A stretch of 64,000 bases of DNA from Acanthopleura granulata (lineage: Eukaryota; Mollusca; Polyplacophora; Chitonida; Chitonidae): NCBI GenBank assembly GCA_016165875.1, contig JABBOT010000038.1, positions 124,001 through 188,000 of the forward strand. Direction: 5' to 3'. The notes beneath the pieces are model-generated. The model was given only the letters and a program-made list of their open reading frames with translations, did not search any database and was not told where the DNA came from. Position 1 is the stretch's first letter; the number at the start of each line of letters is the position of its first letter. A program made the position numbers and the translations under genes. Below are positions 1 through 11,677 of this stretch, piece after piece.

Positions 1-310
1 GGCTTAACGCCACATTGGCAATATCTAAGCCATATCGTGGTGAGAACATGTTCAATTCAGGAAGCCTTGAATGATATTTGACATGATGGATGAACATCCA
101 AAATTTAAAGAAAAAACAGATGAACTTTTTTTAAAAAAAACAGTTAAAAAAGCAAATGTCAGTTTAAAGTCAAAAAACCACAATTGTTTGGTATTTTATA
201 CAATTAAAAATATATACATATATACATAAACTATATTCTGTTACATTAAAAAAATTAATCACAGCATCGCCAGCAATGCTTTTAAATAAGTCAAATATAG
301 AGCTGACTGT

Positions 311-1010
311 TTAGAATCTTTGCCGAATATGAGCAAAGCCCACACAGTTAACCAGGATATGCTTGATGCCGTACTGCGCATCACATCCAACACACTCGGG
401 AGCACTGCTCCCACCCAGGATAAAATTGTGTGTTAGACGAGAATGCTCAACGCGGCATCTTGTTAAAACGACTTGATATCTACGAGACATACCAAAAGTA
501 TAAGAGTCATAGCCTATGAAAAGGTGAATGGCATGCAGTTTGTTATCAACCTGCAGGTCCCATCCATCCTGCCAAAGGCGACAAATGTATTTAAGAATAT
601 TAGATTCAAAATCAGTATAAGGAACTTTAATCTTAGATATGGGTTTACTAAGAGCAGCTTTCGCTTCCCTGTCTGCGACTGTGTTTCCGTGAATACCAGT
701 ATGATTTGGTATCCAACAGAATACAATATCTTTACCTCTTTTAATTAACTTTCCATGGGTGGCTAATATTTCTCACATTAACAGGTTTTAAAATTTATTT
801 TGCTCTATTGCCAAAAGGCAGGACAACAAGTCCCTGCATATCACTGCTCTCTGGGCAGAGCTGGATGAAACATATGATAAAGCCAGAAGTATAGCTCTGG
901 CCTCGGCAGAAAATATTGAAGACCAGGATGGAAGGCGAAGAGAGGTGACGTGCTGTTCCAAGACGGCCACAGCTGCCACCCTGTCCCCATCCTTTAACCA
1001 GTCAGTATAT
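311..1010 (-). pseudogene. RNase H domain and C-terminal zinc knuckle of the retrotransposon
   Basis: Two blocks are visible. At 1010-788 the minus strand reads AEARAILLAL, the RNase H helix carrying the catalytic glutamate. After a break around 740-790 a frame stays open down to the stop at 311-313. It contains CWIPNHTGIHGN followed by VADREAKAAL, the GNxxAD box of the RNase H C-terminal part. It finishes with a Cys/His knuckle (CVGCDAQYGIKHILVNC) typical of Jockey-clade ORF2 C-termini. Because the second block has no ATG it does not appear as a start-codon ORF. Confidence 0.75.
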
Positions 1011-1436
1011 ATAAATTTATAATCCGGAAAATTAGCTTTTCCTTCAGCGAAACTTAGCTGAATTATAAGAGGGTTTGTAGCGGATTTCTTATGTTGACGT
1101 AGATCAAATATTAATTTAGCTTGTGGAAGGAGCTAGGGAGGAGACTCCGGAAAAGAAACCAGAGCTATGTCCTCCAGCTTGATGTTAGCTTCCACAATAT
1201 GGTTCCGAACACGAAGACCAAAGGAAGAAATTTGTTGGGACATTAATTATATTAATTATATTTATCAGCGTATGCTGGAATAAACACACTGTCGTAGGCA
1301 GGGTTTGTTGGGTGAGCTTTAAGCTTAGTAACGTATTGAAGGCTGAGTTTTATACGCCTGTGATATAAAGAAGGCTCATTAGCCTCTACGTATAAACTCT
1401 CTACCGGTGAGGTCCTATAGGCACCAAGGTTGAGCC

Positions 1437-1985
1437 TCAGGCCTTGGTGATGGACCGTGATGGACCGGATGGACCATACAAATTAAGTAAAACTGATCGG
1501 TCAGCACCCCACTCAGTGCTAGACACGACCTTAATTATATCGAGAGCCTTTGTACATTTAGCTTTAAGCATCTTTATTTGAGGTATAAAGGATAATTTCC
1601 TGTCAAATATAACCCCTAAAAATTTATTCTCCTCAACGATCTTCACTGGTTCACCACAAAATTTAAGCTCAGGGTCTAGATGAAGTTTGCGTTTATTACA
1701 GAAATGCATACCCCTGGTTTTAGACGTAGAAAATCTAAAACCACTGGCAACTGCCCATTTCTGGATCTTATTGAGACAAAGCTGCAGTTGCCGCTCAATG
1801 TTATTCACATTTGTAGCATATCAGGAAATCATCTACATATAAAGAACCCTCGGTACCAGAGGTAAATGTTTGAGCCAAGCTGTTAATTTTGATGCTGAAC
1901 AGTGTTGGTGAAAGGATACTGCCCTGGGGCACACCCATCCCTTGTTCGTAAGAGTCCGAAAGAGTGTACTTGAAGTGCAATTAGC
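1437..1985 (-). pseudogene. Reverse transcriptase fragment of the retrotransposon
   Basis: The frame near 1985-1807 reads GMGVPQGSILSPTLF and then a YVDD catalytic box (1828-1839), the RT palm motifs. It hits a stop at about 1807 right after the box. The reading continues in another frame (1808-1437) with ERQLQLCLNKIQKWA and FLGVIFDRKLSF, the RT thumb region of Jockey-like elements. A frameshift therefore lies just after the catalytic motif. The thumb frame ends near 1450 in a second break, where the short unit TGGACCG is locally duplicated. Confidence 0.8.
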
Positions 1986-2717
1986 TTCTGTTTATGCAAG
2001 ACCTCACAAAGTCATATGCATATACGGATGAATTTACTGAAACCAGCCTATAAAAATGATGTGCATTTAAGAGCTTGCTATCAACATGGTGAATGGCTTG
2101 CGACAAAATTTTATCCTCAAAATGTTTTGTATCAAAACAGTTTATGACAATCGTGATGCGAATTGAGCACCTTATCAGCAAGATTTCAGATATTCTCTCA
2201 ACATGTGGCTTAAATAATTTAATGGTAAGTGCACTGGTTTTCACATTTTTCCTCAGTGATTTTACCTACAGACCTCAATTCATTACACCTGCAATACACT
2301 CAGCTACCTGCATTTGTCGAATGAATGAATTTACACCATATTATCACAGATTGATCGCAGGCTAATTTAGCTGAATGATCAGGAGCACAGCCGTCATTTT
2401 CTTGACAGTAAATCCGGGGAAAATCAGCTGATCTCTCTCCACCTACAGTTCACATAAAAGCGACAAGTTAGGCACTTACCAACAGGTAAATGCACATGTA
2501 CACAGTGTGAAGGCCTGAAGCGTTAATCCATAGTTGTTTCATTATTAATCTGTCAGCGTCAGCATAAAATGTTGCCGATGATTGTTCATCCACATACACC
2601 TGTACTCTGAATGTTATATACGCACAACCAGTGGCCTGTACTTCAGACCACATCACTCCCCTTCATGGTACTTGCACTATTAACTTGTTGGATTGTAACT
2701 TTATAAAGTTCAAGTGA

Positions 2718-2832
2718 ATTCTAAAAACACTGCAAAATCCTGTGCTGGCATACATTTTGATCTTTATATGTAATATTCTAAAAACACTGCAAAATCCAGT
2801 GCTGGCATACAGTTTAGTCTTTATATGTAATA
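2718..2832. repeat. 57-bp direct duplication
   Basis: A unit starting with ATTCTAAAAACACTGC at 2718 recurs at 2775 (period 57 bp, a few mismatches). Two copies only; no gene overlaps it. Confidence 0.85.
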
Positions 2833-3165
2833 CAGCAATTCCCTTGGACTGGACTCACAGATGTGGATGTTTCCCATGGCATTGTTATGCCAATTACCGG
2901 TGAAGAAGTGACAGGTTGTAATCCCTGGATTTACAGATGTACACTCTTTCCTGGAAATGCTGTAAGCTTTAAGTTTTTTTTTCTATCTGAGGAGTTGTTG
3001 GCAAGATTTATTAGTTATTATCCAGTATTATGAAAGCCCAGAAATTGGGGCCTCTATAGCCGTGCTTTCAACACCTTAGTTCCGGTAATACATCATTAGG
3101 CCTGGTTGATGGGAGATGACCAGTCTGTGAAGAACTGTCTATGACAGAGCTTCAGAAGTCTCCAG

Positions 3166-3536
3166 TAGGGGAGTTTCACATTCGAACTCTTTTGTCGCAA
3201 AAGGTAAAAAGAGTCCAACTATGTCATGGAACTTTTCAAAAATGTCAAGTGAAATTTTTTTCACTTTAATTTACCGATCACCCGTCTTGCCGTGTTAGGG
3301 AGGTAAAAACGACCTCTCCTTCAATCAACAGCTTCTTAATTTAAAAAACTTTCAGCTTCTCTATTTTACCTATCATATGTCTGGTCTAAATAACGCTGTG
3401 TAACACTTTTGTTATACGTCCACGTTATAGTAAATGTAATCAAAAATAACTGCCTAACTTTTTTGACAGGTCACATTGTACTGTAGGGTTTTTCTTACCT
3501 TTAGCGATAAAAGAGTTCAAACTCAAAACTCCTCTA
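3166..3536. mobile_element. TA-flanked MITE with about 45-bp terminal inverted repeats
   Basis: The left end reads TA-GGGGAGTTTCACATTCG. The reverse complement of the right end reads TA-GAGGAGTTTTGAGTTTG. Both arms continue with GAACTCTTTT, TCGC and AAAGGTAA, so the inverted repeats extend about 45 bp. The flanking TA on both sides fits the target duplication of Tc1/mariner-type elements. No transposase ORF lies inside the 371 bp, so it is non-autonomous. Confidence 0.75.
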
Positions 3537-4813
3537 TTGCAACATTGTTGTGGCTATTGGAGGCTCTACATCAAGTACCCAAAGCCACCCCTCCCCTAAA
3601 TTAGTTAAAGCTCTCAGCATGTGTGCCTCTTCTCTCGATTACTATTTGCACAGATTGAAGACTTGGACAACCATGAACAATATGAATAAAAGATACATAG
3701 CCAGGCTTGTCAGCCACGTCCGCATAATGCAATCAAATCTGTGTTTTCCCACGACCGCTACTAGGTGGTAGGGTTATTCGGAAGGTTTGTCAGACTTCAC
3801 TCAACATTCTGTTAAATTCATAAGAAAGAAAACAGAACTCCTGTGTGAAAATGGCCTGTCTTTTAAGAAGCTTATCATTCACAATGGCATCGCACCCTTC
3901 AGTCAGTTCATGTCTGTGAGTTCGCTCTATGTGATGCCAACCTGTGACCATGCCGTCACTGGCCCTTACTGCACGGCTGGAGGCTGACCACTCTCTTTTC
4001 TCATCTCTATCGCCAAATGAAAACAGCTAAACTTTAGGGCTAGAATTCATCGGCTAAACTTTTACATCAATTACGGTATGCTATACTCAACAATACATGG
4101 ATTTACCCTAGAACTGTACCCATGACTATGTCACTCCTTTTTCCTAGTCCTGCGAGGTCTTTTCATCTTTATACATGTACCGTACATGTAGAAAGATTTT
4201 CAAGGCTTGTTTATGTACCTACATACATGAATATCAAGGAAAAACAGTAACCCGCTCTTAAAATACAGTACTGTAGTGTAACTGTCTGACACGAGTGAAG
4301 GTTCTCTGTAGCATGAGCTTAGCTCACTTCGAGCATGCCTGTGGCAGGCTCCTACCATTCCACTACCATTCACCTACACTTAGCATGCGTAAACTCCTCA
4401 CAGACATGCACACACTTCCGAGAGTGCACCATTATGGTTTAGGTGTTGCTTGATGGTTAATATCTGGACTACGGTTAATATGGGGATAACTGTATCATCC
4501 AGAGTGTTCTTCCATCACACAATAGGGCCATTCGTCAAAAATTGGACCCTATTCGACCCTATGCGGAGAAAAAAAGGGACAGTCAGTTGGTAGGGAATTC
4601 TTTTTATTTTATAATCTGGCTCTTGAAAAAGATTTTGAAGAAATTAACATGGAGAGAAAAAAATATAAAAAATAAAATACATATATATCAAAATACTACT
4701 TCAAAAACTTTTGAGTAGGCCCTATTCTAAAGGGTTGGTCGGATTAAAAAAATTTTAAAGGTGGCCTAGACACTACACGCCACATGCTACAATAAACCTA
4801 ATCCTACTTTCTT

Positions 4814-5293
4814 TGTCGGGCCTACATCGAGATGTCTGCTCTAAGATAAGCACAAGCCATTTGTCCGGCCTACGTCAAGATGTCAGCTCTCGGACACGCA
4901 CAAGCCATTTGTCGGGCCTACGTCGAGATGTCTGCTCTAAGATAAGCACAAGCCATTTGTCGGGCCTACATCAAGATGTCAGCTCTCAGACACGCACAAG
5001 CCATTTGTCGGGCCTATGTCGAGATGTCTGCTCTAAGATAAGCACAAGCCATTTGTCGGGCCTACGTCAAGATGTCAGCTCTCAGACACGCACAAGCCAT
5101 TTGTCGGGCCTACGTCGAGATGTCTGCTCTAAGATAAGCACAAGCCATTTGTCGGGCCTACGTCAAGATGTCAGCTCTCAGACACGCACAAGCCATTTGT
5201 CGGGCCTACGTCGAGATGTCTGCTCTAAGATAAGCACAAGCCATTTGTCGGGCCTACGTCAAGATGTCAGCTCTAAGACACACACAAGCCATT
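4814..5293. repeat. 48-bp minisatellite with a 96-bp dimeric higher-order unit
   Basis: Ten 48-bp monomers run head to tail, each starting near TCGGGCCTAC and ending CACAAGCCATTTG. Two monomer types alternate strictly: one has GATGTCTGCTCTAAGATAAG, the other GATGTCAGCTCTCAGACACG. The array is thus five copies of an A-B dimer. Because 48 is a multiple of three, an ORF of 216 codons (4813-5463, plus) stays open through it, with 16-residue repeats. I see no start context, splice sites or known domain that would make it a gene. Confidence 0.9.
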
Positions 5294-5299
5294 TTGTTC

Positions 5300-7760
5300 T
5301 GCCAGACTCCTTTCAGAGGTCAAGCAGTAAGGTCTCCCACTCAGGTGCAAGCATCATGAGATTTAGAATCATGTTGTCACACATGCAGGGGCTACTTCAT
5401 GAAATCCCATGTCGTCTTTGTTCACTGATGTATTATTCACTTTTGTTCCATGTACAATTCTAAGGATACTTTGAAGCCAGGATTATGATTATTTTGTCAG
5501 CAGTTTTCATAAACGCTGCCCCATTCTTGTGGCAAAATAAAATGCGCCACTGGTTCATTGGTGCATAATGCATTTTTCTTACACATTTGCACATGTTTAT
5601 TCAATTGACTAGTGTTTGCTGCTTTACATGTTTTTTGCGGAATGGTTAAAGGCCAGGTATAAACCAACCTTAATGCATGGCTATTTCATGTCATTAAATT
5701 AACTAGTACCTTATGCCATATTCAAACCCATTTCACTTATATTAATGAAGGCAGACAGCACTATGGTGGGAGGAAACTGAGTTGTGCCTCATAGAAAATG
5801 CAATGACAGCTTCTGTCTATACTGTAAAGTTAAACTAATTCAAAAAATGAACCACCTGAGATAAATCATCACCATACATAACGTAAGATTTTTACACCAA
5901 ATTTTAATCACAATGAAATGATACTGTCACAGAAGAGTCAACTCTTTAGGGGATTTACTGTAGTTCACAAAGCCATAGCAAGTGAATACAATAACGTCAC
6001 TATTAAACATGTGTGATATAATAGGTTTAATTCTGACAGGCTGGTCAAACCGCAGCTTAGAAAGCACTGACTGGTCCCTTCACAACTACACAGGAGTATG
6101 ACCATACCGGGTGACAGGACTGTACCAGGAAGAAGACTCCAGACAGCACACACCACAAGAAGCCGTACAAACAAACCTGCTCGTGGACAGCATCACCATC
6201 AAGCCACTACTTTCCCATTTTGATCAAACTGATTGCAGTTTCAGGCTTCAAAATGGCGTCTGCATGTCAATGCACAGGGTAATACACTGACTGACTGACT
6301 GACTAACAGTGACTGAGTGACCGAATGTTAGCCTTAGCTTCAGGGTATAGCCGTCGTCTGACCAGACGTACCTTCCAGACATTCTACAATCTTAACTTAA
6401 TAGTTTGTATACAAGCAACGGTATACAGTTGTGTAACAATTTAAAAGACCTGAAATATCTCAACACATGTACAATGTTAATTAAAACTGGTGTAAAGTGT
6501 AAATTGTTTTTTCCGTATTTATGAGTTGGGATACACACATGTATAAATTAGATACAAATTCTCAAATGCTTTTTTCCTTTCCTTCATATTCCATGTAACG
6601 CTTTCAGATTAAGGCTTTTTTTTTTTTCACGTTAATTTCAAAATAAACATTCTTTGCTGTTGACAATAATATTGACGGCACATTTACATGTTGCCTTTCC
6701 TTTGTTGTTCAAATCTGACGATAGTTCATGAAGGTGGACCTATTGACATATATATATCTGTGGGTATATGCCATGTAGGTAGGTTTATACTGCGTGTGTT
6801 TATCAGAATACAGTAGCGACACAATGTGACGGTGCCACGTGATACAAGGGTTTTCCCTACACACCAGGAAGTCCTCCACCAGATACCTGCTGATTACATT
6901 CCGCATACAGGTGTCAATGATATAGCCATTTCTTATACCACACACACCAGATCAAAGTGCATAGTGTACTTGTACCTGAAGAGATCTGTGACCCACCCTA
7001 TACTTAACACTGATCTCATCCGAGTGACAATTTCCATACCTGTAAATTTGGATATGGCCTTTCAACTTTTGTGATCAGAGTTTTATGTCACAGCCAGAAA
7101 TATTTCACCCTAAAATGGCACATGTATGAATAGGCAGGGTTAGATTCTCAAATATGTGAGTCGTGTACTTATTCAAAAACAAAAACAAAAAAATAAAATA
7201 ATTTTAACTTGACTTTTTAGCTTAAAAAACAAAATGAAAAAAAGATTTGAAATTTCAACTGCCATGGCAACACAATTCATATATTCCTCGTTGCCAAAGA
7301 AGTTAGAGGTACATGTTACTGTACGTCAGGCCTTCTGCGGAGGGTTGTGTCTTGTATCGTTTTTAACGTAATTAAACGGGTAGCTACAGGGGTAGCAGAG
7401 CAGCGTAACAACAAAATAGCAGAAAGTCACCGCAGTGTGGTAACGGTACTGATATTATACATAACTATAGAGCATGTAACAACGTGGTAATGGTACACCC
7501 CTCGGTAACAGTACACTCTTGTACAACTACATGTAACAGTGTGGTAACGGTACATCCTTGTACAACTACATGCGTCACTACATCACGATAGTGCATGACA
7601 GGGGACAAGCTAGTTTTAAGTCATCAAATGCACATACATATGCCGCTGCACACTGAGTCAACACAGAGCAATACACAAGTTCCTACGTATACAGTGTGTA
7701 TGGGTGGAGGGATGCCGTGCTTGCATCCTAACCCCTAAGGCACGGAAGCCTCTCACAAAT
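5300..7760. other. Intergenic, nothing recognised
   Basis: AT-rich sequence with simple runs, for example a short tgac run near 6286-6305. ORFs below 90 codons show no conserved motif on either strand. Confidence 0.45.
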
Positions 7761-7807
7761 TAAATGTGATCGCTAGAAGTTTAAGTCCAGCTCATGCTGA
7801 ACAGTCT

Positions 7808-8047
7808 GCCACCCACATGCAGATGGTAGTGCCACCCCCACCCACCCACATGCAGATGGCAGTGCCACCACCACCCACACACATGCAGATGGCAGTGCCA
7901 CCCCTACCCACCCACATGCAGATGGCAGTGCCACCCCCACCCACACACATGCAGATGGCAGTGCCACCCCCACCCACACACATACAGATGGCAGTGCCAC
8001 CCCACCCACCCACATGCAGATGGCAGTGCCATCCCCACCCACCCACG
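7808..8047. repeat. 30-bp minisatellite
   Basis: About eight copies of a unit containing CACATGCAGATGGCAGTGCC followed by an ACCCCC/ACCCACC linker. The period divisible by three opens ORFs in three frames (7766-8191 plus, 7773-8072 and 7792-8127 minus); these are repeat artefacts. Confidence 0.9.
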
Positions 8048-8239
8048 ATAATAAGGAGACCTTTATACACATGTGATCTCCTCGTGGAGCAATTCAGCAT
8101 TAGAACCTTAGTTACACACACAAACATTTCCGGTCAATTCCTTAACCTTTTTGCACACGATAGAGCAATTTTCAACCTAATGTATATATAAGCACCTTTC
8201 TAATTGGATTTTGGAAACAAAACTACCTTGGTGGGGTTT

Positions 8240-8260
8240 GAAAAATTCAGGACATTACAA

Positions 8261-8293
<33 letters not shown>

Positions 8294-8340
8294 ATTTCTT
8301 ATAAAATAAATCTTATAAGATAATAATAAAACTATAATAT
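8240..8340. repeat. AT-rich microsatellite (AAT)n
   Basis: Runs of aataataataata from about 8260 followed by diverged A/T-rich sequence. Confidence 0.85.
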
Positions 8341-8854
8341 CATACATTGTACATGTAGAATAAAGATGTGAAAAGGCTGAAGAATTAAAGTACATGTACT
8401 GAGAAGGAGAAACCCCTACAGTTTAGCCTAAACCATAGTACTGTGGCAATTCTATACACATGTGACAATAAGCTTCTCGTTAATGAACAGTAAACCCCAT
8501 GTGCTCTGTCTGTCTGGCAATGTTGAGGCATGTAAATGCCCTTCCCTTATCACACCATATCCTATTGTTAGACAGAGCAGAAAGAGTGCAGATGTACCTG
8601 GTTTTAGCCCCGGCTCTTCTCAAGCCAGGCCGTCAAGCCTCTGTACAGTGACATCCTGGGTAAATTTAACTCTACGCTGCCCAACCTGCATGTTACACAC
8701 AGCAGGAAACTATGTCTGATCTCAGCTGCTTAACACCCAGGAATAATGATTTCCAAGACCTCTCTATGTCATCTGAACTTGACCTTTGACCTTGACACAT
8801 TGCATGCTGCTTGCAGGGCAGGTCCTACAATCTAAATATATGCAGACATTGTCC

Positions 8855-9835
8855 TTGACACCTACACATATGTAAGATGTACTGCTCTGGTTATACAGTA
8901 CAGGGCAGAGATACCTTTACCTACACATGTGTAGGATGTACTGCTCTGGTTATACAGTACTGGGCAGAAACAACTTCACACCTACACATGTGTAGGATGT
9001 ACTGCTCTGGTTATACAGTATTGGGCAGAAACAACTTCACACCTACACACATGTAGGATGTACTGATCTGGTTATATAGTACAGGGCAGAGATAACTTTA
9101 CACTTACATGTGTGCAGGATGTACTGCTCTGGTTATACAATACAGGGCAGAGACAACTTTACACCTACATGTGTGAAGGGTGTACTGCTCTGGTTATACA
9201 GGGCAGAGACAGCTTGACACCTACAAGTGTGTAGGATGTACAGGGCAGAAACAACTTTACACCTACACCTGTGTGGGATGTACTGCTGTGGGTATACAGT
9301 ACAGGGCAGAGATAACTTTACACCTACAAGTGTGTAGGATGTAATGCTCTGGTTATACAATACAAGGCTTAAAAAACTTTACTCCTACACCTGTGTAGGA
9401 TATACTGCTGTGGGTATACAGTACTGGGCAGAGACAATTTTACACCTACACGTGTGCAGGATGTACTGCTCTGGTTATACAGGGCAGAGACAGCTTGACA
9501 CCTACAAGTGTGTAGGATGTAATGCTCTGGTTATACAGTACAGGGCTTAAACAACTTTACACCTACACATGTGTAGGATGTACCGCTCTGGTTCTACAGT
9601 ACAGGGCAGAGACCACTGGACATCTACATGTGTGCAGGATGTACTGCTCTGGTTATACAGTACAGGGCAGAGACAGCTTGACACCTACATATGTGTAGGA
9701 TGCTGCTCTGGTTGTATAGTACAGGGAAGAGATCACTGGACATCTACACGTGTGTAGGATATACTGCTGTGGTTATACTGCACAGGGCACAGATATCTTG
9801 ACACCTACACACATGTAAGATGTACAGCGGTTACA
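8855..9835. repeat. About 60-bp satellite array, about 16 copies, with a palindromic core
   Basis: Each unit contains a palindrome of the type CTACACATGTGTAG, then GATGTACTGCTCTGGTTATA, CAGTACAGGGCAGAGA and a CAACTTTACAC linker. Unit length varies (some copies lack about 9-12 bp, e.g. around 9190-9240 and 9470-9500). The short ORFs at 9133-9360, 9344-9550 and 9569-9757 lie inside it and are not genes. Confidence 0.9.
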
Positions 9836-9849
9836 CTGTACCCTGATGT

Positions 9850-11600
9850 TAATGACACTACACACAGTACATCTAGTGGTGTGATAGAGAGAAAGATACA
9901 TGGCCAACTACAAGCCAAACACAACCTCTAGTGGACTAGCACGTATCAATGATTGACTAGGTTGACCAACAGCTACACGTAGATGAGCTTTCCACTGACA
10001 GAAATCATATACATATACACCAATATACTGAGCATAGTCATTTATCAGTTTGTTTGTTTGTTAATCCAGATTTTAATTTGCATAATTATTCTAGGAATTT
10101 CAATACAGTCCCAGACTTGCAGATTATTCACTGATTGATATGACTGGCAGAGCTCTGTATACTTAAGTCTTATATATTCTGTTAGGAGCTACATGTATTC
10201 AGATTCGTAACGACTAACTACCAACTGCACCAATGAAAAACCATACACTACAGGGCCGAGATAACTTGATGATTTTGTTGCTAAAACTGAGACTAACAGG
10301 CAACTATTTTTGGGTGTATGTTTTTGTACAAAAGTGGATAATATAACATCAGCGCAATCACTTCATGCTCAATTTGGGATTGCTTAAAAATGAATTTTAT
10401 GTGATGTGTTGTTTTCTGAAACATAGACGTGTCGAGAAACTTACGCAGACTGAACAGCTTGATATAGTCGTGACAAAAAACCAAATGCTACTCCACATCA
10501 TAATTTGCCATCATAATAAAACCACTCACTGAACAAAATTCCCTGCAGCATTAATTCTCATTTGTTTTCTTCCTTTGATTCATTGCATCTCCCCTCACGT
10601 ACCAACAGGGTTTAATCTGTGTTTCAAACTGATGCACATCCCTGTCTTTTTTTGGGGTGAACACCGGCCATCAATGACACCCTGCGCACCCTGTTTTCTT
10701 GTGACTCATCTTGATTTTAATGTGACGCTTCTTAGATTTTTTTAGTCGCGCAAATGTTTCGCGGCTCACTCAACTAAGCACGGACCGGCACGCTATGGTT
10801 CTCCTTTAGGACATGTTATTCTCTTTGTTTCCAATGAACTACAGGTAGGTTTCAACTTATCTCTGCCCTGTGCTGTACATTCACAATATATTTTTATATC
10901 ATCAATGTTAAATGTCTGATGCCGTTTATACACCATTTCCACATGTCATGTATTACAGAGAGTGAAGTTATCAACTATATCAACTGAGAAGCACCATTCA
11001 CGTTTTTGAGGGAATCCAGCACGGAAACAGGACCTGAAAAGTTATCTTGAGCATCACTGTGACAATACCAAACCACTGCAATGGCCCAGGGGCCATACAC
11101 TGTCAAGTCTGATTGGTGCCAACTCACAAATGCTCTTACTGTCTATTAACCATACCTTTGGGACCTGCCTATAAGCAGAACACAGTTATATCTTCAAACC
11201 TACTTTGTAAGACAGCTGCGTACATGTAAACATGATAATTCACCTGATTATTTACCATACTTCACCTACTGGTCATGCATGCATTACAAAAGTAAAGACT
11301 TTAAATTGATTAGTTCAAGGATAACTACGTTTACAGGAGAATGACACAATGCAGGAATTCCTACAAGGTTCCTTCCACTCTCTTCTTCTCCATTACGGAA
11401 GAGAGAAGGGATGGCTTTCACCTCATGACAAGCAAATTAATGGACATCTACCTGGAAAAACACAGTCCATAATGTTACCAGCTCATGTATATGATGGCGC
11501 TAAAACCAGATCTACATGTACCTGTTGACAGCAGGCATATGGTCAACACATCCAGCAGAGATCTGAACCTCCGACATGCATCCCCAGCATCACGAGGACT
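9850..11600. other. Left flank of the Vav exons, no further exon recognised
   Basis: The next Vav exons (acidic region and DH domain) should lie on the minus strand to the left of 11619. I looked for acidic and DH-type translations here and found none I can support. A good acceptor-like run (tttttccag, read on the minus strand near 11453-11461) would give an immediate stop in the required phase. The rest of the gene is either in poorly visible small exons or beyond the window. Confidence 0.4.
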
Positions 11601-11618
11601 AAATGTTAGACAACTTAC

Positions 11619-11677
11619 CCAGGTACTCGTCGTTGTGCTTTCTCTGACTTGGAAATTTTGGACAATGTGTGTAGCAC
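11619..11677 (-). CDS. Vav: Vav exon 3
   Basis: 59 nt. The acceptor ends atttgcag and the donor is GTAAGT (11618-11613). The phase-0 translation [19 protein letters not shown] continues the last CH helix of Vav, and the exon leaves two nucleotides (GG) for the next codon. It is too short to appear as an ORF. Confidence 0.8.

Larger units (their letters stand above)
240..1985 (-). mobile_element. 5'-truncated Jockey-like non-LTR retrotransposon (dead)
   Basis: Read on the minus strand, this stretch encodes pieces of a non-LTR retrotransposon polyprotein in the expected order: the end of the reverse-transcriptase palm, the RT thumb, an RNase H domain and a C-terminal Cys/His knuckle. The 5' part (endonuclease and most of the RT fingers) is absent; similarity stops near 1985, which is typical 5' truncation after target-primed insertion. 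At least three frame breaks or stops separate the pieces, so it cannot make a working protein. The 3' limit is approximate (just past the terminal stop at 311-313). The clade assignment rests on the RT-RNaseH-zinc-knuckle order and the VPQGS...YVDD context and is by recognition only. Confidence 0.8.
2000..4800. other. Intergenic, no recognised gene
   Basis: Apart from the 57-bp duplication and the MITE, this holds only short ORFs without recognisable domains (for example 3550-3771 and 3787-3987 on the plus strand). No exon with both good splice sites and a conserved protein was seen. Confidence 0.5.

Noticed and set aside
2480..2656. Minus-strand open frame ending at a GTAAGT donor (2479-2474), with YVDEQSSATFYADADRLIMK.
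   Set aside because: Mildly coding-like and with a good donor, but no convincing acceptor, partner exon or known family.
11340..11461. Strong acceptor-like tttttccag on the minus strand left of Vav exon 3.
   Set aside because: Joining it in the required phase makes an immediate stop, so it is not the next Vav exon.
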